Assembly (NCBI RefSeq): GCF_000425585.1 | Contig: NZ_AUDS01000015.1 | Span: 62,001-126,000, forward strand | Length of the DNA stretch: 64,000 nt | Direction of reading: 5' to 3' | DNA from: Terrimonas ferruginea DSM 30193 | GTDB lineage: Bacteria > Bacteroidota > Bacteroidia > Chitinophagales > Chitinophagaceae | In this document: positions 45,962 through 55,322 of the stretch, in pieces | How positions within the stretch are numbered: position 1 is the first letter of the stretch | Layout: each line of letters starts with the position of its first letter | The notes under the pieces: model-generated | Databases searched by the model: none | The model's input: only the letters and a program-made list of their open reading frames with translations | Told to the model about the DNA's origin: nothing | Made by a program: the position numbers and the translations under genes

Positions 45962-46597
45962 ATGGAAAAAATTACTATACTGCTTGTTGACGATCACAAA
46001 TTAATACGCGACTCCTGGTCATTTATCCTTAACAGTGATGACCGCTTTGAAGTCGTAGATTCTACCGGCAGCGGTGAAGAAGCCGTGGAGATCTCCAGGA
46101 ATACCCGCCCCGATATTGTGCTGATGGATGTGAACATGAGTCCGATGAACGGATTCGATGCCACCAAGCAGATCCGTAAATTGTCACCTGGTTCGCGCGT
46201 GATTGGTGTATCCATGCACAGCATGCCTGCATACGCCAAGCGGCTGATCCAGCTTGGAGCGATGGGCTATGTTACCAAAAACTCATCCAAAGAAGAAATG
46301 ATCCATGCGATCATCGAAGTATACAACGGCAAAAAATATATTTGCGAAGAAGTAAAAAACATTCTTGCACAGCAGGAGATCCAGGACGAGCCGGGACAAC
46401 CCGACATGAACAATCTCTCCCGCCGCGAGCTGGACATCATTCAGTTTATCAAGGATGGTTTTTCTTCCAAGGAAATAGCCGTGAAGCTGGACATTTCTCT
46501 GAAAACTGTTGAAGTTCACCGTTATAATATTCTCAAGAAGCTTAACCTGCGCAACACTGCTTCGCTGGTTAACTTTATCAATGCCCATGGACTCTGA
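45962..46597 (+). CDS. LuxR/NarL-family response regulator
   Basis: 211 residues from the ATG at 45962 (MEKITILLVDDHKL); the frame upstream to a TTG at 45917 overlaps the -7 promoter element. Receiver about 1-125: acidic LVDDHKL, phospho-acceptor Asp in IVLMDVNMSPMNGFD, Lys in GYVTKNSSKEEM. C-terminal LuxR helix-turn-helix about 145-205 (LSRRELDIIQFIKDGFSSKEIAVKLDISLKTVEVHRYNI). It binds DNA once phosphorylated by the kinase encoded 55 bases downstream. Confidence 0.93.
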   Translation: MEKITILLVDDHKLIRDSWSFILNSDDRFEVVDSTGSGEEAVEISRNTRPDIVLMDVNMSPMNGFDATKQIRKLSPGSRVIGVSMHSMPAYAKRLIQLGAMGYVTKNSSKEEMIHAIIEVYNGKKYICEEVKNILAQQEIQDEPGQPDMNNLSRRELDIIQFIKDGFSSKEIAVKLDISLKTVEVHRYNILKKLNLRNTASLVNFINAHGL

Positions 46598-46652
46598 ACC
46601 ATCCGTGTTAATCAGCCGGATGGATGTGTGACATCCTAATCAATCTTTACAC

Positions 46653-48467
46653 ATGGCGGATCGTGAATGGTCAGCGGGCATCATGCAACCCGACGCAGTT
46701 TTTATTTCCGATATTCTTCAGCAACTTCCTGAAGCGGTTATCCTTGTTGGCTTTGACGGTTCATTCAAATGGATGAATGCAGAAGCGCAAAAACTGACCT
46801 CGGCATTTACAACTGATAACTCCGTTTTCTTTCTTAATAGTTACCTCGGACAACCGGAGCCTTTACCGGCTCAGCTCGGTACAATCACCACGCCTGGTAC
46901 TACCTGCACCTGGGAACAATTTCTGCAACCATCCGCCATCTGGCTGAAGATTACCGCAAGGGCGGTGGAAGATGGCTGGTTGTTGGTACTGCAGGATATC
47001 ACGGAAGACAAAGAGGCCCGGCTCGAAAGCAGCCGCCTGCAGGACAATTACCGCATATTGGTCAACAGCATAGATGGTATTGTATGGGAAATGGAAGCCG
47101 ATGCCGACCGTTTTCGCTGTGTCAGCCGGCATGCGGAAAAAATGTTAGGCTATCCGTTGTCCTCCTGGTTGGACGAATCCCATTTCTGGGAAGATCATAT
47201 TCATCCCGATGACCGCGAATGGGTGATTAATTATTGTCACTCGCGTTCGCAGGTAACCAATTACTATGAATTTACCTACCGCATGATAGCGGCTGACGGC
47301 CGCTCCGTATGGCTGCGCGATATCGTGAGCGTGGAAAGAGCCGATGGCCGTCCTACGGTGCTCAAAGGACTGATGATCGATATTTCCAAAGAGAAACGCA
47401 TCATTGAAGAACTGGTGAAAGCCGGCGAACTATACGGCCTGGTAATGAAAGCGACGAACGATGTGATCTGGGATTGGGAGCTTGCAACAGGACAGCTCAC
47501 CTGGAATGACAACTTCTTCTCCATGTTGGGTTATGAACGCAATATTACCCATCAGCATATTTCCTTCTGGGAAAGTTGTATTCATCCGCAGGACCGCGAA
47601 CGTGTTACAGCCGGCATCCGTCAGGCTGTAATCAACCGCGACAAAATATGGACGGCCGAATACCGCTTCATTAAATCCGATGGCAGTTATGTGACGATCT
47701 TCGACAGGGGGTATATTATTTTCGACGAACATAATGAACCCGTCCGCATGATCGGTTCAATGGTTAATATCACCGAACAACGCGAAGCGCAGCAGGAACT
47801 CGAGCATTCTTACCGTACCATCCGGGAACTCAGTGATCACCTGCACCAGGTACGTGAGGAAGAACGCAAATCCATTGCCCGTGAAATACATGACGAACTC
47901 GGGCAACAGGTAACGGTGATGAAAATGGAAATCACCTGGTTGATTTCAGAAATCAAATCCGAGAGTCCGTTGGTGCGGCAGAAAATGGAAGGACTGCTGG
48001 ATGTGTTGAAAGAAACCGTAGGCAGTATCCGCCGTATTGCTTCCGAACTGCGCCCAAGCCTGCTGGACGATCTCGGTCTTTCCGCGGCAATGGAATGGCA
48101 CCTCAAAGAATTTGAAAAGCGCAGTGGTGTGCAAACGCATTTTGATTCAAACATACCTGATACGGAACTCCCGGATGGCATCCGCATCGCATTATTCCGC
48201 ATACTGCAGGAATCCCTCACCAACGTAGCGCGCCACGCGCAGGCTTCGCATGTAGTGGTAACGATTGTTTACCACGACGGAGCTATCGCCATGAACATTA
48301 CCGATGATGGAAATGGCATGGATACTTCACGCCTCAAACATTCCAAAACCTACGGCATCCTCGGCATGAAAGAAAGAGCCGGCATGATGGGCGGTAATTA
48401 CAGCATTGAAAGTGCGCCCGGCAAAGGCACCACGATCAGTGTGGAGATCCCCTGGGAATACAAGTGA
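46653..48467 (+). CDS. Multi-PAS sensor histidine kinase, NarX/LiaS-type
   Basis: 604 residues, no membrane segment, so a cytosolic sensor. Three PAS regions: about 10-115, 130-255 (with the PAC motif GRSVWLRDIVSVER), and 262-390 (NDVIWDWELATGQLTWND). The HisKA_3 dimerisation domain has its phospho-acceptor His in SIAREIHDELGQQVTVMK (about 412-429), followed by HATPase (ESLTNVARHAQA, DDGNGMD, YGILGMKERAGMMGG). This is the standard partner of the NarL-type regulator upstream. The TGA stop (48465-48467) lies inside the first unit of a heptamer repeat. Confidence 0.93.
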   Translation: MADREWSAGIMQPDAVFISDILQQLPEAVILVGFDGSFKWMNAEAQKLTSAFTTDNSVFFLNSYLGQPEPLPAQLGTITTPGTTCTWEQFLQPSAIWLKITARAVEDGWLLVLQDITEDKEARLESSRLQDNYRILVNSIDGIVWEMEADADRFRCVSRHAEKMLGYPLSSWLDESHFWEDHIHPDDREWVINYCHSRSQVTNYYEFTYRMIAADGRSVWLRDIVSVERADGRPTVLKGLMIDISKEKRIIEELVKAGELYGLVMKATNDVIWDWELATGQLTWNDNFFSMLGYERNITHQHISFWESCIHPQDRERVTAGIRQAVINRDKIWTAEYRFIKSDGSYVTIFDRGYIIFDEHNEPVRMIGSMVNITEQREAQQELEHSYRTIRELSDHLHQVREEERKSIAREIHDELGQQVTVMKMEITWLISEIKSESPLVRQKMEGLLDVLKETVGSIRRIASELRPSLLDDLGLSAAMEWHLKEFEKRSGVQTHFDSNIPDTELPDGIRIALFRILQESLTNVARHAQASHVVVTIVYHDGAIAMNITDDGNGMDTSRLKHSKTYGILGMKERAGMMGGNYSIESAPGKGTTISVEIPWEYK

Positions 48468-48747
48468 ATTGTCAATAGCGCTCCCTGAGGTTCTCGAAGG
48501 GGCGTCAATCGTGAATAAGTGAATAAGTCAATAGGTCAATCCAATGCCATGGTTCGTGTATACACGAACCACGGGGCGGGTACTTTCTATAAAGTAAGCC
48601 CGTCCTAAAACGCAGGACTTACTACTTATGCCCGAAGTGTCGGGCGGCTGTTTGAACCTTTCAACTTAGGCCTTACATCTTATACCCTATACCTTATACC
48701 TTATACCCTATACCTTACACCTTCCTCCTTACGCCTTACACCTTCCA
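48465..48747. repeat. Composite heptamer element, copy 4
   Basis: TGAATTG and TCAATAG units overlapping the kinase stop (48465-48478), further TCAAT/TGAAT units, partly 8 bp (48504-48540), a 20-bp perfect palindrome GGTTCGTGTATACACGAACC (48551-48570), a second imperfect hairpin (about 48575-48606), GCCCGA-agtg-TCGGGC (48630-48645), GGCTGTTT (48646-48653), then eleven CCTTANN-type 7-bp units in perfect register (48671-48747). Orientation as copy 2. Confidence 0.88.
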
Positions 48748-49079
48748 TCTATTATTTATTGTTAAGAAAAACAGATTGACCGTTTAAGGGTATCTGTTGG
48801 ATTGATCAGGGTACGTCTTCGCGTCTGTACCATCCTACATTTGTTATGAAGCTTCACCCACCGATATCTTATCAAAAGACCTCCCAATAGCCTGAGCCAA
48901 CCCTGACCCTTGTCTGTGAATTAAGTCAACTGCCAGTACCCTTATCCGGCCGTAGTATATCTTTATGGTCCTCACTGAAGGAACTCGCATGCCCCTTTCT
49001 TTCTCCGGCAAGTCATGGCTAAAGACCATGTGTTTTTTCGAAATCCTGTTTATCTATTGATCACTCAAAATCCCGATTT
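48748..49079. other. Gene-free stretch upstream of the FG-GAP gene
   Basis: No convincing gene. A 61-codon open frame on the minus strand (48844-49029) has no recognisable features. The segments ATGGTC (48973) and GACCAT (49023) could pair over about 45 bases. The stretch should hold the promoter of the FG-GAP gene, but I see no clear TAnnTTTG. Confidence 0.4.
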
Positions 49080-52000
49080 ATGAAACGCAAGTTTTACCCA
49101 ATGGTTTGCTTGTGCCTGTTCACGTTGCTATCACAAGTGGACGCGCAAGAGCTGTCACCGTTTTTAACTACAACTCCTTCTGCTGTTCAACCCCCGAAAA
49201 AAGACAAAAAATTACCCGCATCTGCTTCGGAAGATTGGTATGGACATGCCGTTACACATCTTGAAAATTCATCCATCGCATTTGCTTCTCCTGCCAGCGG
49301 TACTTACGCCGCGGTCAATCTTAATAACCAATTGGCTTTCCGCATCGACGAAAAAGGTTATGCGGTAAAACAAATGACAGCCGGCAAAGCAGCTTACTGG
49401 CAAGTAGGATTCCGTGTATTGAACACGGGTTCATTACTGAAAGAACCAGCTTTGACAGGCGAGAATAAAGTGACATATACGTATACCAATATGATGGTGG
49501 AGTATGTGCACGAAAAGAAAGGCCTTCGACAAAATTTTATTATTCCTTCCCGTCCTTCCTCTGCTACTTCCGGATTGGAAGTGCAGATGGAAGTAGAATC
49601 AAGCCTCGGTGTACGCACAGCAGGTGATGGACGAATTTTCTTTCATTCACCCGCTAATACCGACGACATCAAGATGGCTTATGATGATCTCGTGGTATGG
49701 GATGCGAATCACAAAAAATTGAAGGCAAAAATGTATTACGACGATCGCAGCAATAAACTCACTTTGTGGGTTGATGACCGCGACGCAACTTATCCTGTAA
49801 CGATAGACCCCTTAAACCATTCTTCGGAATGGGCTACTTCTGCCGATGGTGTCCTGCCCGGTCTGCTTAACGGCCTCGCACTGCAGGTGCAGGCCTTATA
49901 TGGTTTCACCGTGGCAGGCGTGGGCGACGTTAATGGCGATGGTTTTGATGACGTGGCCATCAGCGCACCTGCCATGGCCGATGTTATTTCAGGTTCCGGC
50001 AGCCTTGTTTCCGTCGGCGCTGTGTTCCTGTATTTCGGATCAGCTACCGGTCTGCCTACAGCACCAAGCAAAACACTCCAACCAAATACTGTTATTTCGG
50101 GCGGCCTGTTTGGTTTCAGTATTACCGCTGGTGATGTAACCGGCGACGGTATAAATGACCTGCTGATCAGCGCACCACTGGATCAGGCAAGTGTGAATGT
50201 CGGTGGCAGTACTGTCGTGAATGCAACTGTCGGTAAAATTTATATTTACCAGGGTGGCCCGCTTACCGGCACCAATCCCAGTCCGCTTTTAAGTATCAAC
50301 CTCACGGGCGGTAGTCTTTTCAACAGCACAACGGTAACCATTAATCCATTATTTGGCTTCTCTATGGCAGTAGCCGAAGACATGAACGGCGACGGCAAAG
50401 GAGAAATCGTCGTAGGTGCGCCAACCTACGCGCGCATCAACGGTGCAGCTTCAATCAAAACAGGCGGCGCATTCGTCTTCATGAGCGATGCAGGCAATAC
50501 GTTTTCCACTATCCGCTCACTGGAACCTCCAACGGGTTCGCTGCTTGGTTTATACGGAGCAGTTGGTTCACTCGTGCAGGCAGTGCCTATTGTAGGTGGC
50601 ACACTTTGGGTAGTAGCTGGTCCGCTGTTGTCCGGTGTGTTGAACGGACAAATAGATGGATTGCTGTTTGGCTTTAGTGTTGATGGTGCCGGCGATTTCG
50701 ATAACAACGGTCACAAAGACGTGGTAGTAGGCGCTCCGGCGGGTGTAAACCTCGGCGCATTGACGGCCGGTGTTGGCGGGTTGGTACAGACGGTGCTCGA
50801 TATCCTCAGCGGCCAGGTACTGGCAGGCACTGCTTATGTTTACAGCGGAACAGGTACCGATATCAATACAACATCTGTCGCACGTTTGCAGGCCAATACC
50901 AGCGGAGTTCTCAGCAACGCAGCCAACCTTTTTGGCTACCAGGTTAAAGGAGCAAAATATAAAAGCGGATCACGCACAGGTAATATTCTTGTGGGTGCAC
51001 CCACAGGAAGTGTATTGCCACAAGTGTTAAACCTCCAGGTGAAAGCAGGGCAACTGCATGTATTCGCACGCAGAACCGGCGCATTTACCAATCCCGTTGC
51101 ATCCAGCCAGGTACTTTCTTCTCCTCGTTCAACAAGTATTCTTTCTATCCTCAGCGGACAGAATCTTAACCTGTCATTGTTGTATGCAAGCAGCTTTGAT
51201 AACATGCGCGATGCCAACTGCGACGGTTTTGCCGACCTCGTGGTAGGTGAGCCACTCTCCACCGCCGTTGGACTGGTCAATACAGATGTAGTGGGCGGAT
51301 CTGCTTACATCTATTATGGTAATGCGGGAGGAACTTATTCTACCACACCGGCCTGGTCGTTATTCAGCGAAACCTCGCCAACGCTGGGTGTGAACGCAAC
51401 GGCCATGATCGGCAAAAGCGTATCTGATGCCGGTTTCGTAATGGGACCAACAAAACCTTCGAGAGCGCTGATCGGCGGCTCGAGCAATTCACTGGATTTT
51501 GGTGCGGGCCTGCTGAATCTGGGCGCCACGCTTGGTACACTTACCAGCTTTGCTGCCGATAACAATGGCCTTGGTAAATCTTACACTTTTACTGCAACCA
51601 ATTGTAACATCACCTTGCCGGCTTCGTTGCTCGAATTTGAAGGCGCTATCAATGGTAAAATTGTAAACCTGAATTGGACGTCAACACACGAAATGAACCT
51701 CAACGGGTATGAACTGGAACGCAGTATCAATGGTGTGGACTTCCAATCGATCGCGATGGTATTTGCGAGAGGAGAACAACGCAATGAATACCTGTACCCG
51801 GATAAATTCCCGTACATGGGCGTAAACTATTATCGCCTGAAAATAAAAGACAACGACGCACGCTATACCTATTCCAACATCGTAATGGTACGCTTCAATG
51901 AGAAAGTACCGGGCGATGTGATCGTATCACCCAACCCGCTGAAAGCTGCGCCTATGCGCGTGAAGATGACGGGATTGGAACAAGGATCGTATACCTTAAA

Positions 52001-52172
52001 ACTTCACAATAGTGTAGGTCAGGAGTTGCTCACACGACAAGTGAACGTAACCCAGCACGACCAGGTGGAAACTATTCCGCAGGCAGCATCGCTGACTCCG
52101 GGCATCTATTGGCTCAACATCTATGACAAAACACAAAGTCGCTTTAAAACGGTGCGGGTTTTGATTAATTGA
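49080..52172 (+). CDS. Secreted FG-GAP (integrin-alpha-like) repeat protein with type IX secretion tail
   Basis: 1030 residues. Signal peptide about 1-23 (KRKFYPMVCLCLFTLLSQVDAQ). N-terminal region about 30-240 is a beta domain. Then five or more FG-GAP blades with calcium-binding loops: VGDVNGDGFDDVAISAP, AGDVTGDGINDLLISAP, AEDMNGDGKGEIVVGAP, AGDFDNNGHKDVVVGAP, MRDANCDGFADLVVGEP. After about residue 840 comes an Ig-like linker (LNWTSTHEMNLNGYELERS), then a C-terminal type A sorting domain (SPNPLKAAPMRVKM ... GIYWLNIYD ... VRVLIN) for export and surface attachment by the type IX secretion system. Probably an adhesin or cell-surface propeller. Confidence 0.9.
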   Translation: MKRKFYPMVCLCLFTLLSQVDAQELSPFLTTTPSAVQPPKKDKKLPASASEDWYGHAVTHLENSSIAFASPASGTYAAVNLNNQLAFRIDEKGYAVKQMTAGKAAYWQVGFRVLNTGSLLKEPALTGENKVTYTYTNMMVEYVHEKKGLRQNFIIPSRPSSATSGLEVQMEVESSLGVRTAGDGRIFFHSPANTDDIKMAYDDLVVWDANHKKLKAKMYYDDRSNKLTLWVDDRDATYPVTIDPLNHSSEWATSADGVLPGLLNGLALQVQALYGFTVAGVGDVNGDGFDDVAISAPAMADVISGSGSLVSVGAVFLYFGSATGLPTAPSKTLQPNTVISGGLFGFSITAGDVTGDGINDLLISAPLDQASVNVGGSTVVNATVGKIYIYQGGPLTGTNPSPLLSINLTGGSLFNSTTVTINPLFGFSMAVAEDMNGDGKGEIVVGAPTYARINGAASIKTGGAFVFMSDAGNTFSTIRSLEPPTGSLLGLYGAVGSLVQAVPIVGGTLWVVAGPLLSGVLNGQIDGLLFGFSVDGAGDFDNNGHKDVVVGAPAGVNLGALTAGVGGLVQTVLDILSGQVLAGTAYVYSGTGTDINTTSVARLQANTSGVLSNAANLFGYQVKGAKYKSGSRTGNILVGAPTGSVLPQVLNLQVKAGQLHVFARRTGAFTNPVASSQVLSSPRSTSILSILSGQNLNLSLLYASSFDNMRDANCDGFADLVVGEPLSTAVGLVNTDVVGGSAYIYYGNAGGTYSTTPAWSLFSETSPTLGVNATAMIGKSVSDAGFVMGPTKPSRALIGGSSNSLDFGAGLLNLGATLGTLTSFAADNNGLGKSYTFTATNCNITLPASLLEFEGAINGKIVNLNWTSTHEMNLNGYELERSINGVDFQSIAMVFARGEQRNEYLYPDKFPYMGVNYYRLKIKDNDARYTYSNIVMVRFNEKVPGDVIVSPNPLKAAPMRVKMTGLEQGSYTLKLHNSVGQELLTRQVNVTQHDQVETIPQAASLTPGIYWLNIYDKTQSRFKTVRVLIN

Positions 52173-52201
52173 GTGATCAACTACACAGGATGAAGCCTTA
52201 G

Positions 52202-52233
52202 GGGGACATATTCTTATGTTCCCCTTTGTTTTT
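52202..52233 (+). terminator. Terminator of the FG-GAP gene, overlapping the 3' end of hisIE
   Basis: GGGGACAT-attctt-ATG-t-TCCCC stem with a one-base bulge followed by TTTGTTTTT on the plus strand. Its 3' half lies inside the last codons of the convergent hisIE gene, so these codons serve both purposes. Confidence 0.8.
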
Positions 52234-52822
52234 CTTTATGTCTTGCAGCCAGCACCCGCAACACATCGTCGAGTTTGAATTGTTTCGCCTGCAACAGGAT
52301 GAGGTAGTGATACAGCAGATCAGCCGCTTCGCCGAGGAACAATTCCTTATTATCGTCTTTGCTTTCAATCACCAGTTCCACCGCTTCTTCACCTACTTTC
52401 TGTGCTACTTTATTGATGCCTTTCTGAAAAAGCTTTGTTGTATAAGATGATTCATCGGGATTCGCCAAACGGTCCGTGATGATATTTTCCAGTTGTTGAA
52501 GAGAAAAGGAGGGGTTGGCTTCTTCGAAACAAGTATCCGCGCCGGTATGACAAACAGGCCCGACCGGAACAGCTTTTATCAGTAAAGTATCCTGATCACA
52601 ATCGAGGAGTATATCTTTCATCAACAAGAAATTGCCCGAAGTTTCGCCTTTGGTCCACAGCCTTTGTTTGCTCCTGCTGAAAAAGCATACTTTGCCTTCC
52701 GTGCGTGTTTGATCAAGCGCTTCCTGGTTCATAAAACCGAGCATCAGTACCTTGCCGGAGTTGACGTCTTGTACAACGGCAGGCATCAGTCCATCGGCGT
52801 ATTTGGTAAAATCAGGGTTCAT
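52214..52822 (-). CDS. hisIE: Bifunctional phosphoribosyl-AMP cyclohydrolase / phosphoribosyl-ATP pyrophosphatase
   Basis: 202 residues from the ATG at 52822 (MNPDFTKYADGLMPAVVQD). HisI domain about 1-110: LMLGFMNQEAL, RSKQRLWTKGETSGN, DCDQDTLLIKAVPVGPVCHTG with zinc-binding Cys residues. HisE domain about 115-200: SYTTKLFQKGINKVAQKVGEEAVELVIE and LFLGEAADLLYHYLILL. It performs steps 2 and 3 of histidine synthesis. Last gene of the his operon. Confidence 0.96.
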   Translation of the reverse strand: MNPDFTKYADGLMPAVVQDVNSGKVLMLGFMNQEALDQTRTEGKVCFFSRSKQRLWTKGETSGNFLLMKDILLDCDQDTLLIKAVPVGPVCHTGADTCFEEANPSFSLQQLENIITDRLANPDESSYTTKLFQKGINKVAQKVGEEAVELVIESKDDNKELFLGEAADLLYHYLILLQAKQFKLDDVLRVLAARHKEKQRGT

Positions 52823-52841
52823 TTGTTTAAATAGTTTTAAT

Positions 52842-53600
52842 TCAGAGCCGCACGGAAATTCCTTCGCGGCGAAGATAATTTTTAAGATCAGGTATTTGTA
52901 TTTCACGGAAGTGAAAAATGCTGGCGGCCAACGCGGCGTCTGCTTTTCCTTTGGTAAAAGCTTCTGCGAAATGTGCTTCGGTTCCTGCACCACCACTGGC
53001 GATTACCGGCACAGATACGGATGAGGCGATCTCAGCCGTCAGTTCACAGGCGAAACCCTGTTTGGTACCATCGTGGTTCATCGATGTTAGCAATATTTCA
53101 CCGGCACCAAGGCGGCAGGCCTCTATTGCCCAGTCACGGCAAAGAACCGGCGTACGTGTGCGCCCTCCTTGCAAATACACATACCAATTGCCGTCATCTT
53201 CCTGCCGGGTGTCGATGGCCAGCACCACACACTGACTCCCGAAGCGATCGGCGATAGCCGAAATCAAAGCCGGATTTTTAAAAGCAGCCGTATTAACGGA
53301 AATCTTATCGGCACCGTGATCCAGTAACAGGCTCACTTCATCGGTACTGCTGATGCCACCGCCCACGGTAAAAGGAATATTGATCTCCCGCGCGATCTTT
53401 CTTACGAGTTCGCTCAAGGTTCTGCGTTTTTCTACCGTGGCTGTAATATCGAGAAACACCAGTTCGTCGGCACCAGCCGCGGCATACAAAGCTCCAAGCT
53501 CTACCGGATCTCCGGCATCGCGCAGGTTCACGAAATTGGTCCCTTTCACCGTGCGCCCGTCTTTTATATCCAGGCACGGGATAATGCGTTTGGTCAGCAT
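52842..53600 (-). CDS. hisF: Imidazole glycerol phosphate synthase, cyclase subunit
   Basis: 252 residues from the ATG at 53600. TIM barrel: [20 protein letters not shown] with the catalytic Asp, [37 protein letters not shown] (second catalytic Asp), and [18 protein letters not shown]. It joins the HisH-derived ammonia to PRFAR to give imidazole glycerol phosphate and AICAR. It starts one base after the hisA stop. Confidence 0.97.
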   Translation of the reverse strand: MLTKRIIPCLDIKDGRTVKGTNFVNLRDAGDPVELGALYAAAGADELVFLDITATVEKRRTLSELVRKIAREINIPFTVGGGISSTDEVSLLLDHGADKISVNTAAFKNPALISAIADRFGSQCVVLAIDTRQEDDGNWYVYLQGGRTRTPVLCRDWAIEACRLGAGEILLTSMNHDGTKQGFACELTAEIASSVSVPVIASGGAGTEAHFAEAFTKGKADAALAASIFHFREIQIPDLKNYLRREGISVRL

Positions 53601-53601
53601 A

Positions 53602-54732
53602 TCAATTGTATCGTTGAAGATCAGCCAGGCTGATCCGGTTTTCATAAATTGCTTTTCCGATGATCACACCTTTACAACCTGCTTCCAGCAGGGCATCGAG
53701 GTCGGCCGCCGAAGACACACCGCCGCTCGCAATAAAATGCAGCGACGGAAATTCACCAATGATCTCTTTGTAAAGTTCAATCGATGGTCCTTCCAGTTTT
53801 CCGTCCTTGCTTACATCGGTACAGAATACTTGCTGCACACCACGTTGCTGGTATTTCCGGATAAAATCTTTTACATCGATATCCGTCTGTTCCAGCCATC
53901 CGTGTATCGCGATCTTTTTTTCTTTTACATCAGCTCCCAATAAAAAACGGTTCGCGCCAAATGCGAGCAACCAACGGGCAAACTCTTCTTCCTTTTTTAC
54001 GGCAATGCTGCCGACGGTTGCATAGTGCGCGCCGGAATTGAATACAATCTGCACATCTGCCAGTTCGGCAATGCCGCCACCGAAGTCGATGCTCAGATTG
54101 GTTTTGCCGGCGATGGCCTCCAGCACTTTCCAGTTTTTAACTGTTTTGGCTTTGGCGCCATCGAGGTCAACGAGATGCAGCCGTTTTAAGCCCGCGTCTT
54201 CAAACGCACGTGCTACTTCCAGCGGATGTTCATTGTATACTTTTTTCTGTTCGTAGTCACCTTGCGTCAGCCTTACGCATTTACCATCTATGATGTCGAT
54301 AGCAGGGATGATCTCCATCTTTTGTGTTCGCCATTTTCTTTCCATCACTACAAACTCATGACCGAGATTATTCCAGGGCGCTCCGCTCTGCTGCAGCCCC
54401 ATTTTCTTATACAGGCCGGTGGCGCTGAGGCGCGCATTACACCAGAGACGGGTTACTTTTTTCTGTTCCGCCAATTTCAACACGTGCTGCAGCAGTATCC
54501 AGGCAAGTCCTTTTCCCTGTTTATCGCGGCGCGTGGCGAGTTTGCGGAATTGCATTTCACCATTGCGTTCAAATACGGATACAACGGAGAGCAACTGGTT
54601 GTCTTCATATATGCCAAAATGTGAACCTGCTGCATCATCGGGCAGCTTTACCGCGTCGATGGGCAGTTCCGGATACATTACTTCCTGCCTTAACGGCCAT
54701 ACATCATCTAGTTTAGCAACCTGTACGTTCAT
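53602..54732 (-). CDS. hisA: GNAT acetyltransferase-HisA fusion (ProFAR isomerase)
   Basis: 376 residues in one uninterrupted frame. Residues 1-137 are a GNAT N-acetyltransferase domain ([27 protein letters not shown], with the Q/RxxGxG/A-like acetyl-CoA loop DKQGKGLA, and [14 protein letters not shown]). From residue 139 (internal ATG at 54318) follows a full-length HisA of 238 residues: [22 protein letters not shown] with the catalytic Asp, [31 protein letters not shown] (second Asp) and [13 protein letters not shown]. HisA is normally not fused. The internal ATG may also give free HisA. It is two bases downstream of hisH. The acetyltransferase substrate is unknown. Confidence 0.93.
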   Translation of the reverse strand: MNVQVAKLDDVWPLRQEVMYPELPIDAVKLPDDAAGSHFGIYEDNQLLSVVSVFERNGEMQFRKLATRRDKQGKGLAWILLQHVLKLAEQKKVTRLWCNARLSATGLYKKMGLQQSGAPWNNLGHEFVVMERKWRTQKMEIIPAIDIIDGKCVRLTQGDYEQKKVYNEHPLEVARAFEDAGLKRLHLVDLDGAKAKTVKNWKVLEAIAGKTNLSIDFGGGIAELADVQIVFNSGAHYATVGSIAVKKEEEFARWLLAFGANRFLLGADVKEKKIAIHGWLEQTDIDVKDFIRKYQQRGVQQVFCTDVSKDGKLEGPSIELYKEIIGEFPSLHFIASGGVSSAADLDALLEAGCKGVIIGKAIYENRISLADLQRYN

Positions 54733-54734
54733 GT

Positions 54735-55322
54735 TCAGAGGGATAAAAAGTTCTTCAATATCTGTTCGCCGGTAGCGGCGCTTTTTTCTGCGTGAAATTG
54801 TATGCCGTAGAAATTGTCTTTGTTAAGGGCGGCGGCGTAACGTATGCCATAATCGCAAAGAGCGATGGCGTAAGCGCTTTCAGGCGCGTAGTAGCCGTGC
54901 ACATTGTAGATATAACTGTTATCAGGTACGTCATTGAAAAGCGGTGAACGCAGATGATGAATCGTGTTCCAGCCGATCTGTGGCACTTTCAATTCGTTGG
55001 CTGTGCTGAATTTTTGTACGGTTACCGGGATGATATTGAGGCAGGGTGTGTCTCTTTCTTCCGAATGCGCGCAAAGCAATTGCATGCCGAGGCAAATGCC
55101 TAATACCGGTTGTGTCAGGGTGGGGATTACTTTATCCAAACCTTTTTCGCGGAGATATTGCATGGCTGTAGCCGCTTCACCTACGCCGGGAAAGATCACA
55201 CGGTCGGCGCTGCGAATCAGGGATTCGTCATCCGTAACCGTTGCCTGCGCGCCAATACGCTCCAGTGCAAAAAGCACGGATTGCGTATTGCCGGCATTGT
55301 ATTTTATAATAACAATATTCAT
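54735..55322 (-). CDS. hisH: Imidazole glycerol phosphate synthase, glutamine amidotransferase subunit
   Basis: 195 residues. Class I glutaminase: VIFPGVGEAATAMQYL (oxyanion loop), nucleophile Cys in VLGICLGMQLLCAHSEE, and His/Glu in GIQFHAEKSA. It releases ammonia for HisF. Starts at 55322 with a one-base TGATG overlap with the hisB stop. Confidence 0.96.
   Translation of the reverse strand: MNIVIIKYNAGNTQSVLFALERIGAQATVTDDESLIRSADRVIFPGVGEAATAMQYLREKGLDKVIPTLTQPVLGICLGMQLLCAHSEERDTPCLNIIPVTVQKFSTANELKVPQIGWNTIHHLRSPLFNDVPDNSYIYNVHGYYAPESAYAIALCDYGIRYAAALNKDNFYGIQFHAEKSAATGEQILKNFLSL

Noticed and set aside
48844-49029. 61-codon minus-strand open frame before the FG-GAP gene
   Set aside because: No domain, signal or recognisable composition; expected by chance in a 600-base gap.
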